Part shown: piece after piece, positions 7,516 to 13,982 of the stretch
How positions within the stretch are numbered: position 1 is the first letter of the stretch
Layout of the letters: every line of letters begins with the position of its first letter
Source: HGM13006 sp963649625
Lineage (GTDB): Bacteria; Bacillota; Clostridia; Oscillospirales; Oscillospiraceae
Assembly: GCA_963649625.1 (NCBI GenBank)
Contig: CAVJIP010000102.1
Location: 1-18,069 of the forward strand
Direction of reading: 5' to 3'
DNA: 18,069 bases
The notes under the pieces: generated by a model
The model's input: only the letters and a program-made list of their open reading frames with translations
The model's database searches: none
What the model was told of the DNA's origin: nothing
Translations under genes and position numbers: made by a program

Positions 7516-8991
7516 TTATCCTCTTGAGTAGTTGGGAGCTTCCTTGGTAATTGTGATGTCGTGGGGATGGCTTTCGATCAGGCCGGCACTGGTAATGCGC
7601 ACAAACTGGCCCCGCTCCTGGAGCTGGCCGATGGTGGGACAGCCGCAGTAGCCCATGCCGGAACGAATGCCACCCAGAAGCTGATACACCGTGTCGGAGA
7701 GGCTTCCCTTGTAGGGCACCCGGCCCTCTACCCCCTCCGGCACCAGCTTGGAGTTGCCCTCCTGGAAATACCGGTCCTTGGAGCCCTTGGCCATGGCCGA
7801 CAGGGAACCCATGCCCCGGTACACCTTGAACTGACGGCCCTGATAGATTTCCAGCTCTCCGGGGCTTTCCTCGCAGCCCGCCAGCATGGAACCCATCATC
7901 ACCGTAGAGGCCCCTGCCGCCAGAGCCTTGACAATGTCGCCGGAATACTTGATGCCGCCGTCGGCAATAATGGGCACCCCGTATTTTTTCGCCGCACAGG
8001 CCGCATCATAAATGGCGGTGATCTGTGGCACGCCGATGCCCGCCACCACACGGGTTGTGCAGATGGAGCCGGGGCCGATGCCCACCTTCACACAGTCCGC
8101 ACCGGCCTCGATCAGGGCCTGGGTGCCCCCGGCCGTGGCCACGTTGCCCGCAATCAGCTGGGCATGGGGGAACTGCTTTTTGATGTTTCGGACACACTCC
8201 AGAATATTTTTAGAATGGCCGTGGGCGCTGTCCAGGGCCAGCACATCCGCTCCTGCCTCCAGCAGGCCCCCGGCCCGCTCTACCACATCCACCGTAACCC
8301 CGATGGCTGCGCCGCACAGAAGCCGGCCGGACTGATCCCGGGCGGAGTTGGGGTATTTGTCCGCCTTTTCAATGTCCTTAATGGTAATCAGGCCCTTGAG
8401 CCGGAAGTCCTTGTCCACAATGGGGAGCTTCTCGATCTTGTGCCGTCCCAGAAGCCGCTTGGCCTCCTCCAGGGTGATGCCCTCCGGGGCCGTGACCAGA
8501 TTTTCATGGGTCATGACCTCAGAAATAGGCCGGGAGTAATCCTCCTCAAACTTCATGTCCCGGTTGGTGATAATGCCCACCAGCTTCCGGTCCTCCACGC
8601 AGATGGGCACGCCGGAGATCCGGTATTTTCCCATCAGGTTGTCCGCATCCTGAAGGGTGTTATCCGGGGCCAGATAGAAGGGGTTGGTGATGACACCGTT
8701 TTCTGACCGCTTGACCATGTCCACCTGCTCGATCTGCTCCTCAATGGTCATGTTCTTGTGGATAATGCCGATGCCGCCCTCCCGGGCCATGGCAATGGCC
8801 ATTTTATACTCCGTAACGGTATCCATGGCAGAGGACAGCAGGGGGATGTTCAGGTGAATCTGCCGGGTCAGCTGGGTTCCCAGGTCAATCTGTCGGGGCA
8901 CCACCTCGCTGGCCGCAGGAATCAGCAGCACATCGTCAAAGGTCAGCCCTTCTTTGCAGAACTTCTGCGCCGGATTGTCATTTACCATCAT
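7516..8991 (-). CDS. guaB: Inosine-5'-monophosphate dehydrogenase
   Basis: The 491-residue enzyme converts IMP to XMP with NAD+, the committed step of GMP synthesis. It is a TIM barrel with an inserted pair of CBS domains (about 96-210) that bind regulatory nucleotides in the family. GIGPGSICTT (304-313) contains the catalytic Cys311, and the phosphate-binding region IIADGGIKYSGDIVKAL and the flap region follow. Length and N-terminal LTFDDVLLIP (16-25) are typical. Two adjacent ATG codons (8989-8991 and 8986-8988) follow AAAGGAGAGG; the first is given. The gene has its own promoter overlapping the end of the upstream thioesterase gene. The leader is about 40 bases, too short for a purine riboswitch. 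Confidence 0.98.
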   Translation of the reverse strand: MMVNDNPAQKFCKEGLTFDDVLLIPAASEVVPRQIDLGTQLTRQIHLNIPLLSSAMDTVTEYKMAIAMAREGGIGIIHKNMTIEEQIEQVDMVKRSENGVITNPFYLAPDNTLQDADNLMGKYRISGVPICVEDRKLVGIITNRDMKFEEDYSRPISEVMTHENLVTAPEGITLEEAKRLLGRHKIEKLPIVDKDFRLKGLITIKDIEKADKYPNSARDQSGRLLCGAAIGVTVDVVERAGGLLEAGADVLALDSAHGHSKNILECVRNIKKQFPHAQLIAGNVATAGGTQALIEAGADCVKVGIGPGSICTTRVVAGIGVPQITAIYDAACAAKKYGVPIIADGGIKYSGDIVKALAAGASTVMMGSMLAGCEESPGELEIYQGRQFKVYRGMGSLSAMAKGSKDRYFQEGNSKLVPEGVEGRVPYKGSLSDTVYQLLGGIRSGMGYCGCPTIGQLQERGQFVRITSAGLIESHPHDITITKEAPNYSRG

Positions 8992-9039
8992 GCAAACCTC
9001 TCCTTTTTATATCAAGTCCGTTCAAATGAATATTATCTT

Positions 9040-9068
9040 ATTCTACTCATAATCCGCCGTTCCGTCAA
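9040..9068 (-). promoter_or_regulatory. Sigma-A promoter of guaB, overlapping the upstream stop codon
   Basis: On the minus strand the -35 TTGACG (9068-9063) and -10 TAGAAT (9045-9040) have a 17-base spacer. The first three bases of the -10 are the TAG stop codon of the thioesterase gene. The -10 is 48 bases upstream of the guaB ATG. Confidence 0.78.
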
Positions 9069-9813
9069 GACCGGAGTTGGATTCCAGCTGAAATTGTAGA
9101 ATTGCCTCAAACCGCCGGGTACCGTCCTGGCTGCATCCGTCAATATAACAAGCGTTCTCCTCCATATTTCTGGAGACGTTCACAGTCTCTCCCGCCAGAC
9201 ACTCCATGGAGTAGTTCAGCTGCATCTCGGAGACAAAGTGTCCTTTCATCTCCTCCACCGAAAGGGCATCCATAATCACGTCGGCGTACTTGGTGTTGTT
9301 CATATGGCCGTTCTGATCCAAATCCGAATAGCGAACCGTTTTGGCGTAGACCGGCCTGCGGTGCTTGGGGGTATGGATGAGCTTGAGCTGCTTTTCCTTC
9401 ACCTGCTCCGGCACCGGCACCGCCGCCAGCTTCTCCAGAGAGCCGGGGCGCAGCATTTTTCGGCTCTCCTCATCGGCCACCACCCAGGCCGAGACGGCCT
9501 CGCCCACATACTCCTCCCCTGCATACAGGTCAAAGTCCCGGTAGATAATCAGGCCGCCGGTGCCTCGCTGCCAGGTGCGGATGGTCAGCTCCTCCCCCAT
9601 TTTCAGGGGCCGCCGAAGCCGATACCAGACCCGCACCAGCAGCCACACTGCGTGATATTCCTGCCGCAGACTGTCCCAGTCCGTGTGAAACAGCTCCGTA
9701 TGGGCTGTGGCCATATCCTGAAAAAAGCTCAACAGTGCCGCCGGGCGGCAGTTTCCGTAGATGTCCACCTCGGAGGAGGTGACAGGAAAGGTTCTGTCTA
9801 TATATTCGTACAT
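9043..9813 (-). CDS. Acyl-ACP thioesterase (FatA/FatB-like)
   Basis: The 256-residue protein is a double hot-dog acyl-ACP thioesterase, which releases free fatty acids from acyl carrier protein and so sets fatty acid output. The first hot dog (about 1-130) has SEVDIYGNCRPAALLSFFQD (14-33) with the typical long helix. The second (about 150-250) has VRYSDLDQNGHMNNTKYADV (160-179), whose Asp, Asn and His match the catalytic set of plant and bacterial enzymes. There is no signal peptide. The start is set at 9813 because GGAGG sits five bases ahead of it. A longer reading up to 9921 would cross the promoter and has no ribosome binding site. In gut Firmicutes such enzymes often stand alone rather than in fab operons, as here. 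Chain-length preference cannot be told. Confidence 0.9.
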   Translation of the reverse strand: MYEYIDRTFPVTSSEVDIYGNCRPAALLSFFQDMATAHTELFHTDWDSLRQEYHAVWLLVRVWYRLRRPLKMGEELTIRTWQRGTGGLIIYRDFDLYAGEEYVGEAVSAWVVADEESRKMLRPGSLEKLAAVPVPEQVKEKQLKLIHTPKHRRPVYAKTVRYSDLDQNGHMNNTKYADVIMDALSVEEMKGHFVSEMQLNYSMECLAGETVNVSRNMEENACYIDGCSQDGTRRFEAILQFQLESNSGLDGTADYE

Positions 9814-9853
9814 AGAAGCCTCCAATTTCCTCTGGTAATTTTCCGGAGGAGCC

Positions 9854-9881
9854 TGTATAATGTGATTTGTTCCATTATACA
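9854..9881. repeat. Perfect 9-bp inverted repeat joining two divergent -10 elements
   Basis: TGTATAATG (9854-9862) and CATTATACA (9873-9881) are exact inverted arms with a 10-base spacer. Each arm contains a TATAAT: one faces the plus-strand gene and the other is the -10 of the thioesterase promoter. This may be simple promoter symmetry or a shared operator. Confidence 0.6.
9856..9861 (+). promoter_or_regulatory. Probable -10 element of the plus-strand Cys/His-rich gene
   Basis: TATAAT at 9856-9861 is a perfect -10 hexamer, 58 bases upstream of the plus-strand ATG at 9920. The hexamer 17 bases further upstream (TGGTAA, 9833-9838) matches the -35 consensus at only three positions, so the promoter may be weak or may need an activator. 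Confidence 0.45.
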
Positions 9882-9902
9882 CAAGCGCTGGGGATTTATC
9901 AA
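9874..9902 (-). promoter_or_regulatory. Sigma-A promoter of the acyl-ACP thioesterase gene
   Basis: On the minus strand the -35 TTGATA (9902-9897) and perfect -10 TATAAT (9879-9874) have a 17-base spacer. The -10 is 60 bases upstream of the chosen start at 9813, which supports that start over the longer reading. Confidence 0.85.
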
Positions 9903-9919
9903 GAAAGGCGGAAAATTTC

Positions 9920-10636
9920 ATGGCTGAACAGCTCTACACCATTCCAATCAACGAGGCATTTGACCAATATGACGGCTGTCCCCTGTGCCGACTGCGGGCC
10001 AAGCTGGAGCAGCAGAGCCTAAACTATATTATGGGCGCCGCCATGATGGAGCCGGACATCCGCATTGTCACCAACAAATTGGGCTTCTGCCGGAATCACT
10101 TTCACAAAATGCTGGGCATGGGCAATCGGCTCAGTCTGGCCCTGATGCTGGAGAGCCACCTGCAATATATCCGGGAACAGCTCCCGGAGCCGGAAACGAA
10201 AAAACCCGGCCCCCTGGGCAAACTGAAAAAATATGAGGGAGAATCCCCCGCCCAGGATATGCTGGCCCAGGCCAGAAGCTGCTACGTCTGCGCCAGAGTG
10301 GCGGACTTCCAGCAAAAGTACATTTCCAATGTGGTATATATTTACAAGAAAGACCCCACCTTCCCGGAAAAGCTCCGAAAGCAGCCCTACTTCTGCCTGG
10401 AGCACGCAGCCCTACTGCTGGAGGCCGGACAGCGGGAGCTTTCTCAGGCCAATTATCTGCCCTTTGCCCGGGACGTGCTGGAGCTGGTGGACAAAAACCT
10501 TGACACCCTCCGGGGAAACGTCACCACCTTCTGCCGGAGTTTTGACCATGAAAACGCCGGAAAGCCCCTGTCCCAGGAGGCCCGCTATGGAGTGGAGTCC
10601 TCCATTGCCTTTCTCTCCGGAGACTTTGAGCGTTAA
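9920..10636 (+). CDS. DUF6062-like Cys/His-rich cytoplasmic protein of unknown function
   Basis: The 238-residue protein has no signal peptide or membrane segment. It resembles a family of uncharacterised Firmicutes proteins, probably DUF6062; this name is from memory of the CPLC and FCxxH pattern. Two modules with the same layout are visible: C20-P-L-C23 with C57-R-N-H60, and C121-Y-V-C124 with C159-L-E-H162. The distances from the second to the third cysteine are 34 and 35 residues. Each set of three Cys and one His could bind a zinc ion or an Fe-S cluster. A Lys/Pro-rich linker (about 90-108) separates the modules. The ribosome binding site (AAAGG at 9905-9909) is modest. The gene stands alone between divergent thioesterase and convergent spo0A, followed by a strong terminator. 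No function can be assigned. Confidence 0.8.
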   Translation: MAEQLYTIPINEAFDQYDGCPLCRLRAKLEQQSLNYIMGAAMMEPDIRIVTNKLGFCRNHFHKMLGMGNRLSLALMLESHLQYIREQLPEPETKKPGPLGKLKKYEGESPAQDMLAQARSCYVCARVADFQQKYISNVVYIYKKDPTFPEKLRKQPYFCLEHAALLLEAGQRELSQANYLPFARDVLELVDKNLDTLRGNVTTFCRSFDHENAGKPLSQEARYGVESSIAFLSGDFER

Positions 10637-10649
10637 GGCAACAAAGACC

Positions 10650-10687
10650 ATGCGCTCTGCCCACAGGGCAGAGCGCATATATTTTTT
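10650..10687 (+). terminator. Intrinsic terminator after the Cys/His-rich gene
   Basis: The arms 10650-10662 and 10666-10678 form a perfect 13-bp stem with a 3-base loop, followed by ATATTTTTT (10679-10687). It lies between converging genes. On the minus strand the U tract is poor, so it is a weaker stop for spo0A. Confidence 0.88.
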
Positions 10688-10691
10688 CCTG

Positions 10692-11471
10692 TTAGGCCGG
10701 AAGCATTCCGCTGTTCCGCAGCTGAAGCTGCAGCTTGTCGGCAATCAGGGCAATGCATTCGGAATTGGTGGGTTTGCCCTTGGCGGCGGATACCGTGAAT
10801 CCGAAATACTTTTGCAGAGTCTCCAAGTCACCCCGATCCCAGGCCACCTCAATGGCGTGGCGAATGGCCCGCTCCACCCGGGAGGGAGTGGTACCGAACT
10901 CCTGGGCCACCCGGGGATAAAGGGTTTTGGTGATGGAGTTGATTACGTCCATGTCCTCCACCGCCAGGATAATGGCAAAGCGCAGATACTGGTATCCCTT
11001 GATATGTGCCGGGACACCGATCTCATGGATGACCCCAGTCACCAGAGTCTCCACGGCGCTTCTCCGCTGGAGTCCGGGAATGGCCTGGGCTCCAGCTCCG
11101 CTGCGCCGGAGCATATTCAGGTTTGTCAAAACATTCTCCGGCTGACAGGGCTTGAGCATACAACAGGCCACCCCCAGGGCCCCCAGCTGTTGTAGGCCAT
11201 ATTCGCCGAAATAGGCCGAAACTCCCACCACCAGGGGATGAGGCCCCTGGTCCTGGAGCCGGCGCAGCAGCCCGATTCCGTCCAGCTGGGTCAGCATAGG
11301 ATCCAGCACCAGCACGTCCGGGTTATTCTGGCGGATCAGCTCCAGAATCTCCTCTCCATTGCCGGATATGCCGTCTACCTGATATTCATTGGTCTGCTCC
11401 AGTACCTGCTTGAGAGAAGCCGCATAGGCTTCGTTTGGGTCTGCAATAATCACACGCAGAATCGCTTGCAT
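10692..11471 (-). CDS. spo0A: Sporulation master response regulator Spo0A
   Basis: The 259-residue protein is the master transcription factor for entry into sporulation. The receiver domain (about 1-125) keeps the phospho-acceptor Asp57 in VLVLDPML and Lys108 in MLKPC. The DNA-binding domain (about 145-255) is almost textbook Spo0A: IHEIGVPAHIKGYQYLR (148-164), SITKTLYP (179-186), TTPSRVERAIRHAIEVAW (194-211) and KPTNSE (233-238). The receiver is unusual: the usual adjacent acidic pair near the N-terminus reads Asp11-Pro12, and the conserved proline four residues after the phospho-site is Thr61. The start at 11471 follows AAGGAGG at good spacing; an in-frame ATG 51 bases upstream is not needed. 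spoIVB lies directly upstream, the usual order. A TGTCGAA box in the leader suggests autoregulation. Confidence 0.96.
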   Translation of the reverse strand: MQAILRVIIADPNEAYAASLKQVLEQTNEYQVDGISGNGEEILELIRQNNPDVLVLDPMLTQLDGIGLLRRLQDQGPHPLVVGVSAYFGEYGLQQLGALGVACCMLKPCQPENVLTNLNMLRRSGAGAQAIPGLQRRSAVETLVTGVIHEIGVPAHIKGYQYLRFAIILAVEDMDVINSITKTLYPRVAQEFGTTPSRVERAIRHAIEVAWDRGDLETLQKYFGFTVSAAKGKPTNSECIALIADKLQLQLRNSGMLPA

Positions 11472-11597
11472 AGGGCATTTCCTCCTTATATTTTCAAACA
11501 AAATAAGTTGCTGCGAGCTCACGTCTACAACCTACCATAAATATCCATGTTTTTCAACTGTTAAAAGCAACTTTCTTCCATTTACTTTTCGGGGCTT

Positions 11598-11604
11598 TTC
11601 GACA
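11598..11604 (-). promoter_or_regulatory. Candidate Spo0A-binding (0A) box upstream of spo0A
   Basis: The minus strand reads TGTCGAA at 11604-11598, an exact match to the 0A-box core, 127 bases upstream of the spo0A start and just after the end of spoIVB. A matching sigma-H or sigma-A promoter between it and spo0A could not be recognised with confidence. Seven-base matches also occur by chance. Confidence 0.45.
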
Positions 11605-11611
11605 TTTTTCG

Positions 11612-12589
11612 CTAGGCTCCTGCCTCCTCCAGCATGGCCTCCATAAATATCCCATAGCCCACCTTGGGGTCTGACACCAGCACATGGGTCACGGCCCCCA
11701 CCAGCTTCCCGTTTTGGAGAATGGGGCTGCCGGACATTCCCTGGACAATGCCGCCGGTACGGGCCAGCAGTCTGTCGTCTGTGACCCGGAGCATCAGGTT
11801 TCGGCCCGTTCCGTCGTCCACAGGATAAATGCGCTGAATCTCCACGGAGAACCGCTCCACCTGGTCTCCCTCCACATTGCACAGCAGCTCCGCCGGGCCG
11901 GTCTGTACCTGGCTCCTGGCTGCCACCTCCAGCGTCTCCCCCTCCGGTGGCCGGTAAAGCCTTCCGAACACCCCACAGGAGGTATTTTTCTCCACGGTGC
12001 CCAGAATCTCCCCGGTGTCAAAGGCCCCCTGGAGCATTCCCGGGGCACCGGCCTGGCCCCGCTCCGCCCCAACTATGGTGGCCTTACAGAGAAATCCGTC
12101 CCGGATGGGAAACAGCTGGGAGGAGCCGCTGTCGGTGATACCATGGCCCAGGGCCCCGAACACCTCCGTGGCCGGGTCATAAAAGGTGATGGTTCCGATT
12201 CCCGCCATTTCCGCCCGGACGTTGGCCCCGATTCGCTTCACGCCCTCCTCCTCCACAAGAGGAACCAGAAAGCTCCGCTCCCTCTGGCTGCGCATGGCCG
12301 TCAGCGTCACCTGGCTTTTGTCCTGGAGCAGCTCCCGCAGTCGGGACGGCTCCTCCACCGGGGTTCCGTCCACCCGGAGAATCAAATCCCCCGGATGCAG
12401 TCCGCTTTCCCTGGCGGGGCTGTCCTCGGAAAAGCCCACCACCAAAAGCCCGCTGCATCTGACATCGATTCCCACGGCCCGTCCTACGGCTACCACCTGC
12501 TGGGGGACAAACCCATCCGCCGCCTGAACGCCTGTGGTAAAAAACACCGCCAGCAGCAGTGCCGCCGTCCATTTTTTGATTTTCTTCAC
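11612..12589 (-). CDS. spoIVB: SpoIVB serine peptidase, sporulation signalling protease
   Basis: The 325-residue protein is an S55-family peptidase. In sporulating cells it is made in the forespore, secreted into the intermembrane space and cuts SpoIVFA, which triggers pro-sigma-K processing in the mother cell. An N-terminal signal/anchor (about 4-23) is followed by a PDZ domain (about 43-110, with SGLHPGDLILRVDG) and the protease domain. The catalytic set matches the family: His149 in ALGHGI, Asp271 in RVTDDR and Ser286 in GIVQGMSGSP (279-288). It is shorter than the 426-residue Bacillus protein, mostly N-terminal to and around the PDZ. The start is GTG at 12589, preceded by AAAGGAG at a rather long spacing. 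spo0A follows 140 bases downstream. No convincing sigma-G promoter was recognised upstream. Confidence 0.95.
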   Translation of the reverse strand: MKKIKKWTAALLLAVFFTTGVQAADGFVPQQVVAVGRAVGIDVRCSGLLVVGFSEDSPARESGLHPGDLILRVDGTPVEEPSRLRELLQDKSQVTLTAMRSQRERSFLVPLVEEEGVKRIGANVRAEMAGIGTITFYDPATEVFGALGHGITDSGSSQLFPIRDGFLCKATIVGAERGQAGAPGMLQGAFDTGEILGTVEKNTSCGVFGRLYRPPEGETLEVAARSQVQTGPAELLCNVEGDQVERFSVEIQRIYPVDDGTGRNLMLRVTDDRLLARTGGIVQGMSGSPILQNGKLVGAVTHVLVSDPKVGYGIFMEAMLEEAGA

Positions 12590-12687
12590 CTGTTCTCGCT
12601 CCTTTCCGTATGATGCACACGGCTTTAATATGCCTTGTTTCTCGGAAAGTAGCCGAAATATCCTCTTGTAATCTACGGAATTACCGC

Positions 12688-12721
12688 AAAAAGCCCCCGG
12701 GAATGTCAGTTTCCCGAAAGC
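12688..12721 (-). terminator. Intrinsic terminator after the nitroreductase/DUF2461 pair
   Basis: On the minus strand GCTTTCGGGAA (12721-12711) pairs with TTCCCGGGGGC (12703-12693), an 11-bp stem with three G-U pairs and a 7-base loop, followed by TTTTT (12692-12688). It isolates spoIVB from the genes before it. Confidence 0.75.
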
Positions 12722-12745
12722 CTTGGAAATTTTTTAATCCACAAC

Positions 12746-13393
12746 CTATCGGCTGTCTTCAATCCCCCTAAAATAGTGATACAGCGGGGTCAGTGCCTGA
12801 AAGGCCGAGGCAATGCGGTCGGGCAGCTCCCGGTCAAACAGCTCCTCCCCTACCGGGATTGTCTCCTCTAAAAAGCAATTTTTCAGCTGATACCAGGGCT
12901 CCAGCTCCGGCCGGCCCCCTTCCTTTGGACGCTTATACCGGGTGGACTTGTCCTGAAATCGGCCTGTGGCCAAAATTGGCTCCATCCCCTTCGCAAGCTC
13001 CTCAGGGTGCGCCAGCATTCGCCGGCGGTGTGCCGCCATCAGCTGTGCCTTGGGCGCATAAAGGATAAAGCCCAAGGAGCCTCCCTCCGGCGCAATCTGA
13101 AAATATAAAGAAGGGTGCTCACTCCAAAACACATCGTCCTGCCGGACGCAGAACCACAGGTAGTCCTTATAGGGGATACCCCCGGAGTACCGCACATCCC
13201 GGTATATCCTTGAGGTCTTGACCACCGTGCCCTCCACCGGAGCCAGGGCCTCCACCTCCTCCGCCAGGGCCAGCATTGGCCGGTAGAGCACCCTTTCGTA
13301 TTCCTGCTTGTGGGCTAAAAACCACTCCCGGTGGTTGTTAAACCGCACACCCCATAGAAAGTCGATGGTTTCCGCCGTAAAGCCGTTAAACAT
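12746..13393 (-). CDS. DUF2461 domain protein
   Basis: The 215-residue protein belongs to the DUF2461 (TIGR02453) family, present in many bacteria and without a known reaction. Family marks are NNHREWF (19-25), a conserved RIYRDVRYS (62-70), PYK (74-76) and a C-terminal aromatic/charged segment near LYHYF. No signal peptide or membrane helix is seen. The ATG at 13393 lies inside the last codons of the nitroreductase gene, an 8-base overlap, and follows GGAGG, so the two are co-transcribed and probably coupled. Length is normal for the family. The job is unknown; the pairing with a nitroreductase gives only a weak hint of stress or xenobiotic response. Confidence 0.85.
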   Translation of the reverse strand: MFNGFTAETIDFLWGVRFNNHREWFLAHKQEYERVLYRPMLALAEEVEALAPVEGTVVKTSRIYRDVRYSGGIPYKDYLWFCVRQDDVFWSEHPSLYFQIAPEGGSLGFILYAPKAQLMAAHRRRMLAHPEELAKGMEPILATGRFQDKSTRYKRPKEGGRPELEPWYQLKNCFLEETIPVGEELFDRELPDRIASAFQALTPLYHYFRGIEDSR

Positions 13394-13919
13394 AGCGCAC
13401 CTTTTCCTCCAAGGGCTTTCGCTTGGGTGTCATCGGGGTCTGGGCCGGATAGCCCATGGAAACGATAGCCGTCACCATCTGCTCCTCCGAAAGCCCCAGG
13501 AGAGACGGAACCTTCTCCTCGTCATAAATACCCATAATGCAGGTTCCCAGGCCCTGGGCCCAAGCCGCCAGGCACAGGGTCTGACAGGCGATTCCCCCGT
13601 CAAACATCTCCCAGCGATCTCCCTTTTTCGTGGAAAAGCTCCCGTCCCGTTCATAGGCGCAGCGGAATTGTCTGGTGGTCATCACCACCACCACCGGCGC
13701 AGTGGCCACGGTTTTGGCATTAAAGGGGGGCAGGCATTCCATCAGCCTTTCCTTCATCTCCGGGGTTTCCACCACAATATACCCGGCGGTCTGGGTGTTC
13801 TTCCAGGAGGGGGCCATCAGCGCAGCCGAGAACACCTGCTCCAGGGTCTGCCTGGTGACCGGCCTGTCCTCATAGGCCCGGACGCTTCTTCTGGTATAGA
13901 TGTTTTCCATTGCTTCCAT
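13386..13919 (-). CDS. Nitroreductase family FMN oxidoreductase
   Basis: The 177-residue protein is a small nitroreductase-fold enzyme that uses FMN and NAD(P)H to reduce nitro groups, quinones or other electron acceptors in the cytoplasm. The N-terminal TRRSVRAY (9-16) supplies the FMN phosphate contacts. APSWKNTQ (36-43), TAPVVVV (73-79) and GLGTCIMG (123-130) are the other FMN-site segments of the family. The start at 13919 is chosen because AAAGGA lies nine bases upstream; an ATG three codons earlier touches that site. The gene follows the glmS terminator with no clear promoter and overlaps the DUF2461 gene by eight bases. The natural substrate is not readable from sequence. Confidence 0.9.
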   Translation of the reverse strand: MEAMENIYTRRSVRAYEDRPVTRQTLEQVFSAALMAPSWKNTQTAGYIVVETPEMKERLMECLPPFNAKTVATAPVVVVMTTRQFRCAYERDGSFSTKKGDRWEMFDGGIACQTLCLAAWAQGLGTCIMGIYDEEKVPSLLGLSEEQMVTAIVSMGYPAQTPMTPKRKPLEEKVRYV

Positions 13920-13940
13920 ACTGCACATTCCTTTCCCATT

Positions 13941-13970
13941 AGAAAGAGGGGGCAGGAAACCCCTGCCCCC
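13941..13970 (-). terminator. Intrinsic terminator after glmS
   Basis: On the minus strand GGGGGCAGG (13970-13962) pairs with CCTGCCCCC (13956-13948) around a 5-base loop, followed by TCTTTCT. The interrupted U tract may let some transcripts continue into the nitroreductase gene, which lacks a visible promoter. Confidence 0.7.
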
Positions 13971-13982
13971 CTCAGACTGTAA

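Noticed and set aside
8992..9042. A purine riboswitch before guaB
   Set aside because: The gap is 51 bases and the leader about 40 bases, too short for the aptamer; no aptamer-like paired segments are visible.
9814..9921. An N-terminal extension of the thioesterase gene starting at 9921
   Set aside because: It would span the strong promoter at 9874-9902. The start at 9813 has a GGAGG site at good spacing, and the family begins there.
12590..12687. A sigma-G promoter for spoIVB (GCATA and CATCATA in the leader)
   Set aside because: Both half-sites resemble the consensus, but the spacing is about 13 rather than about 18 bases.
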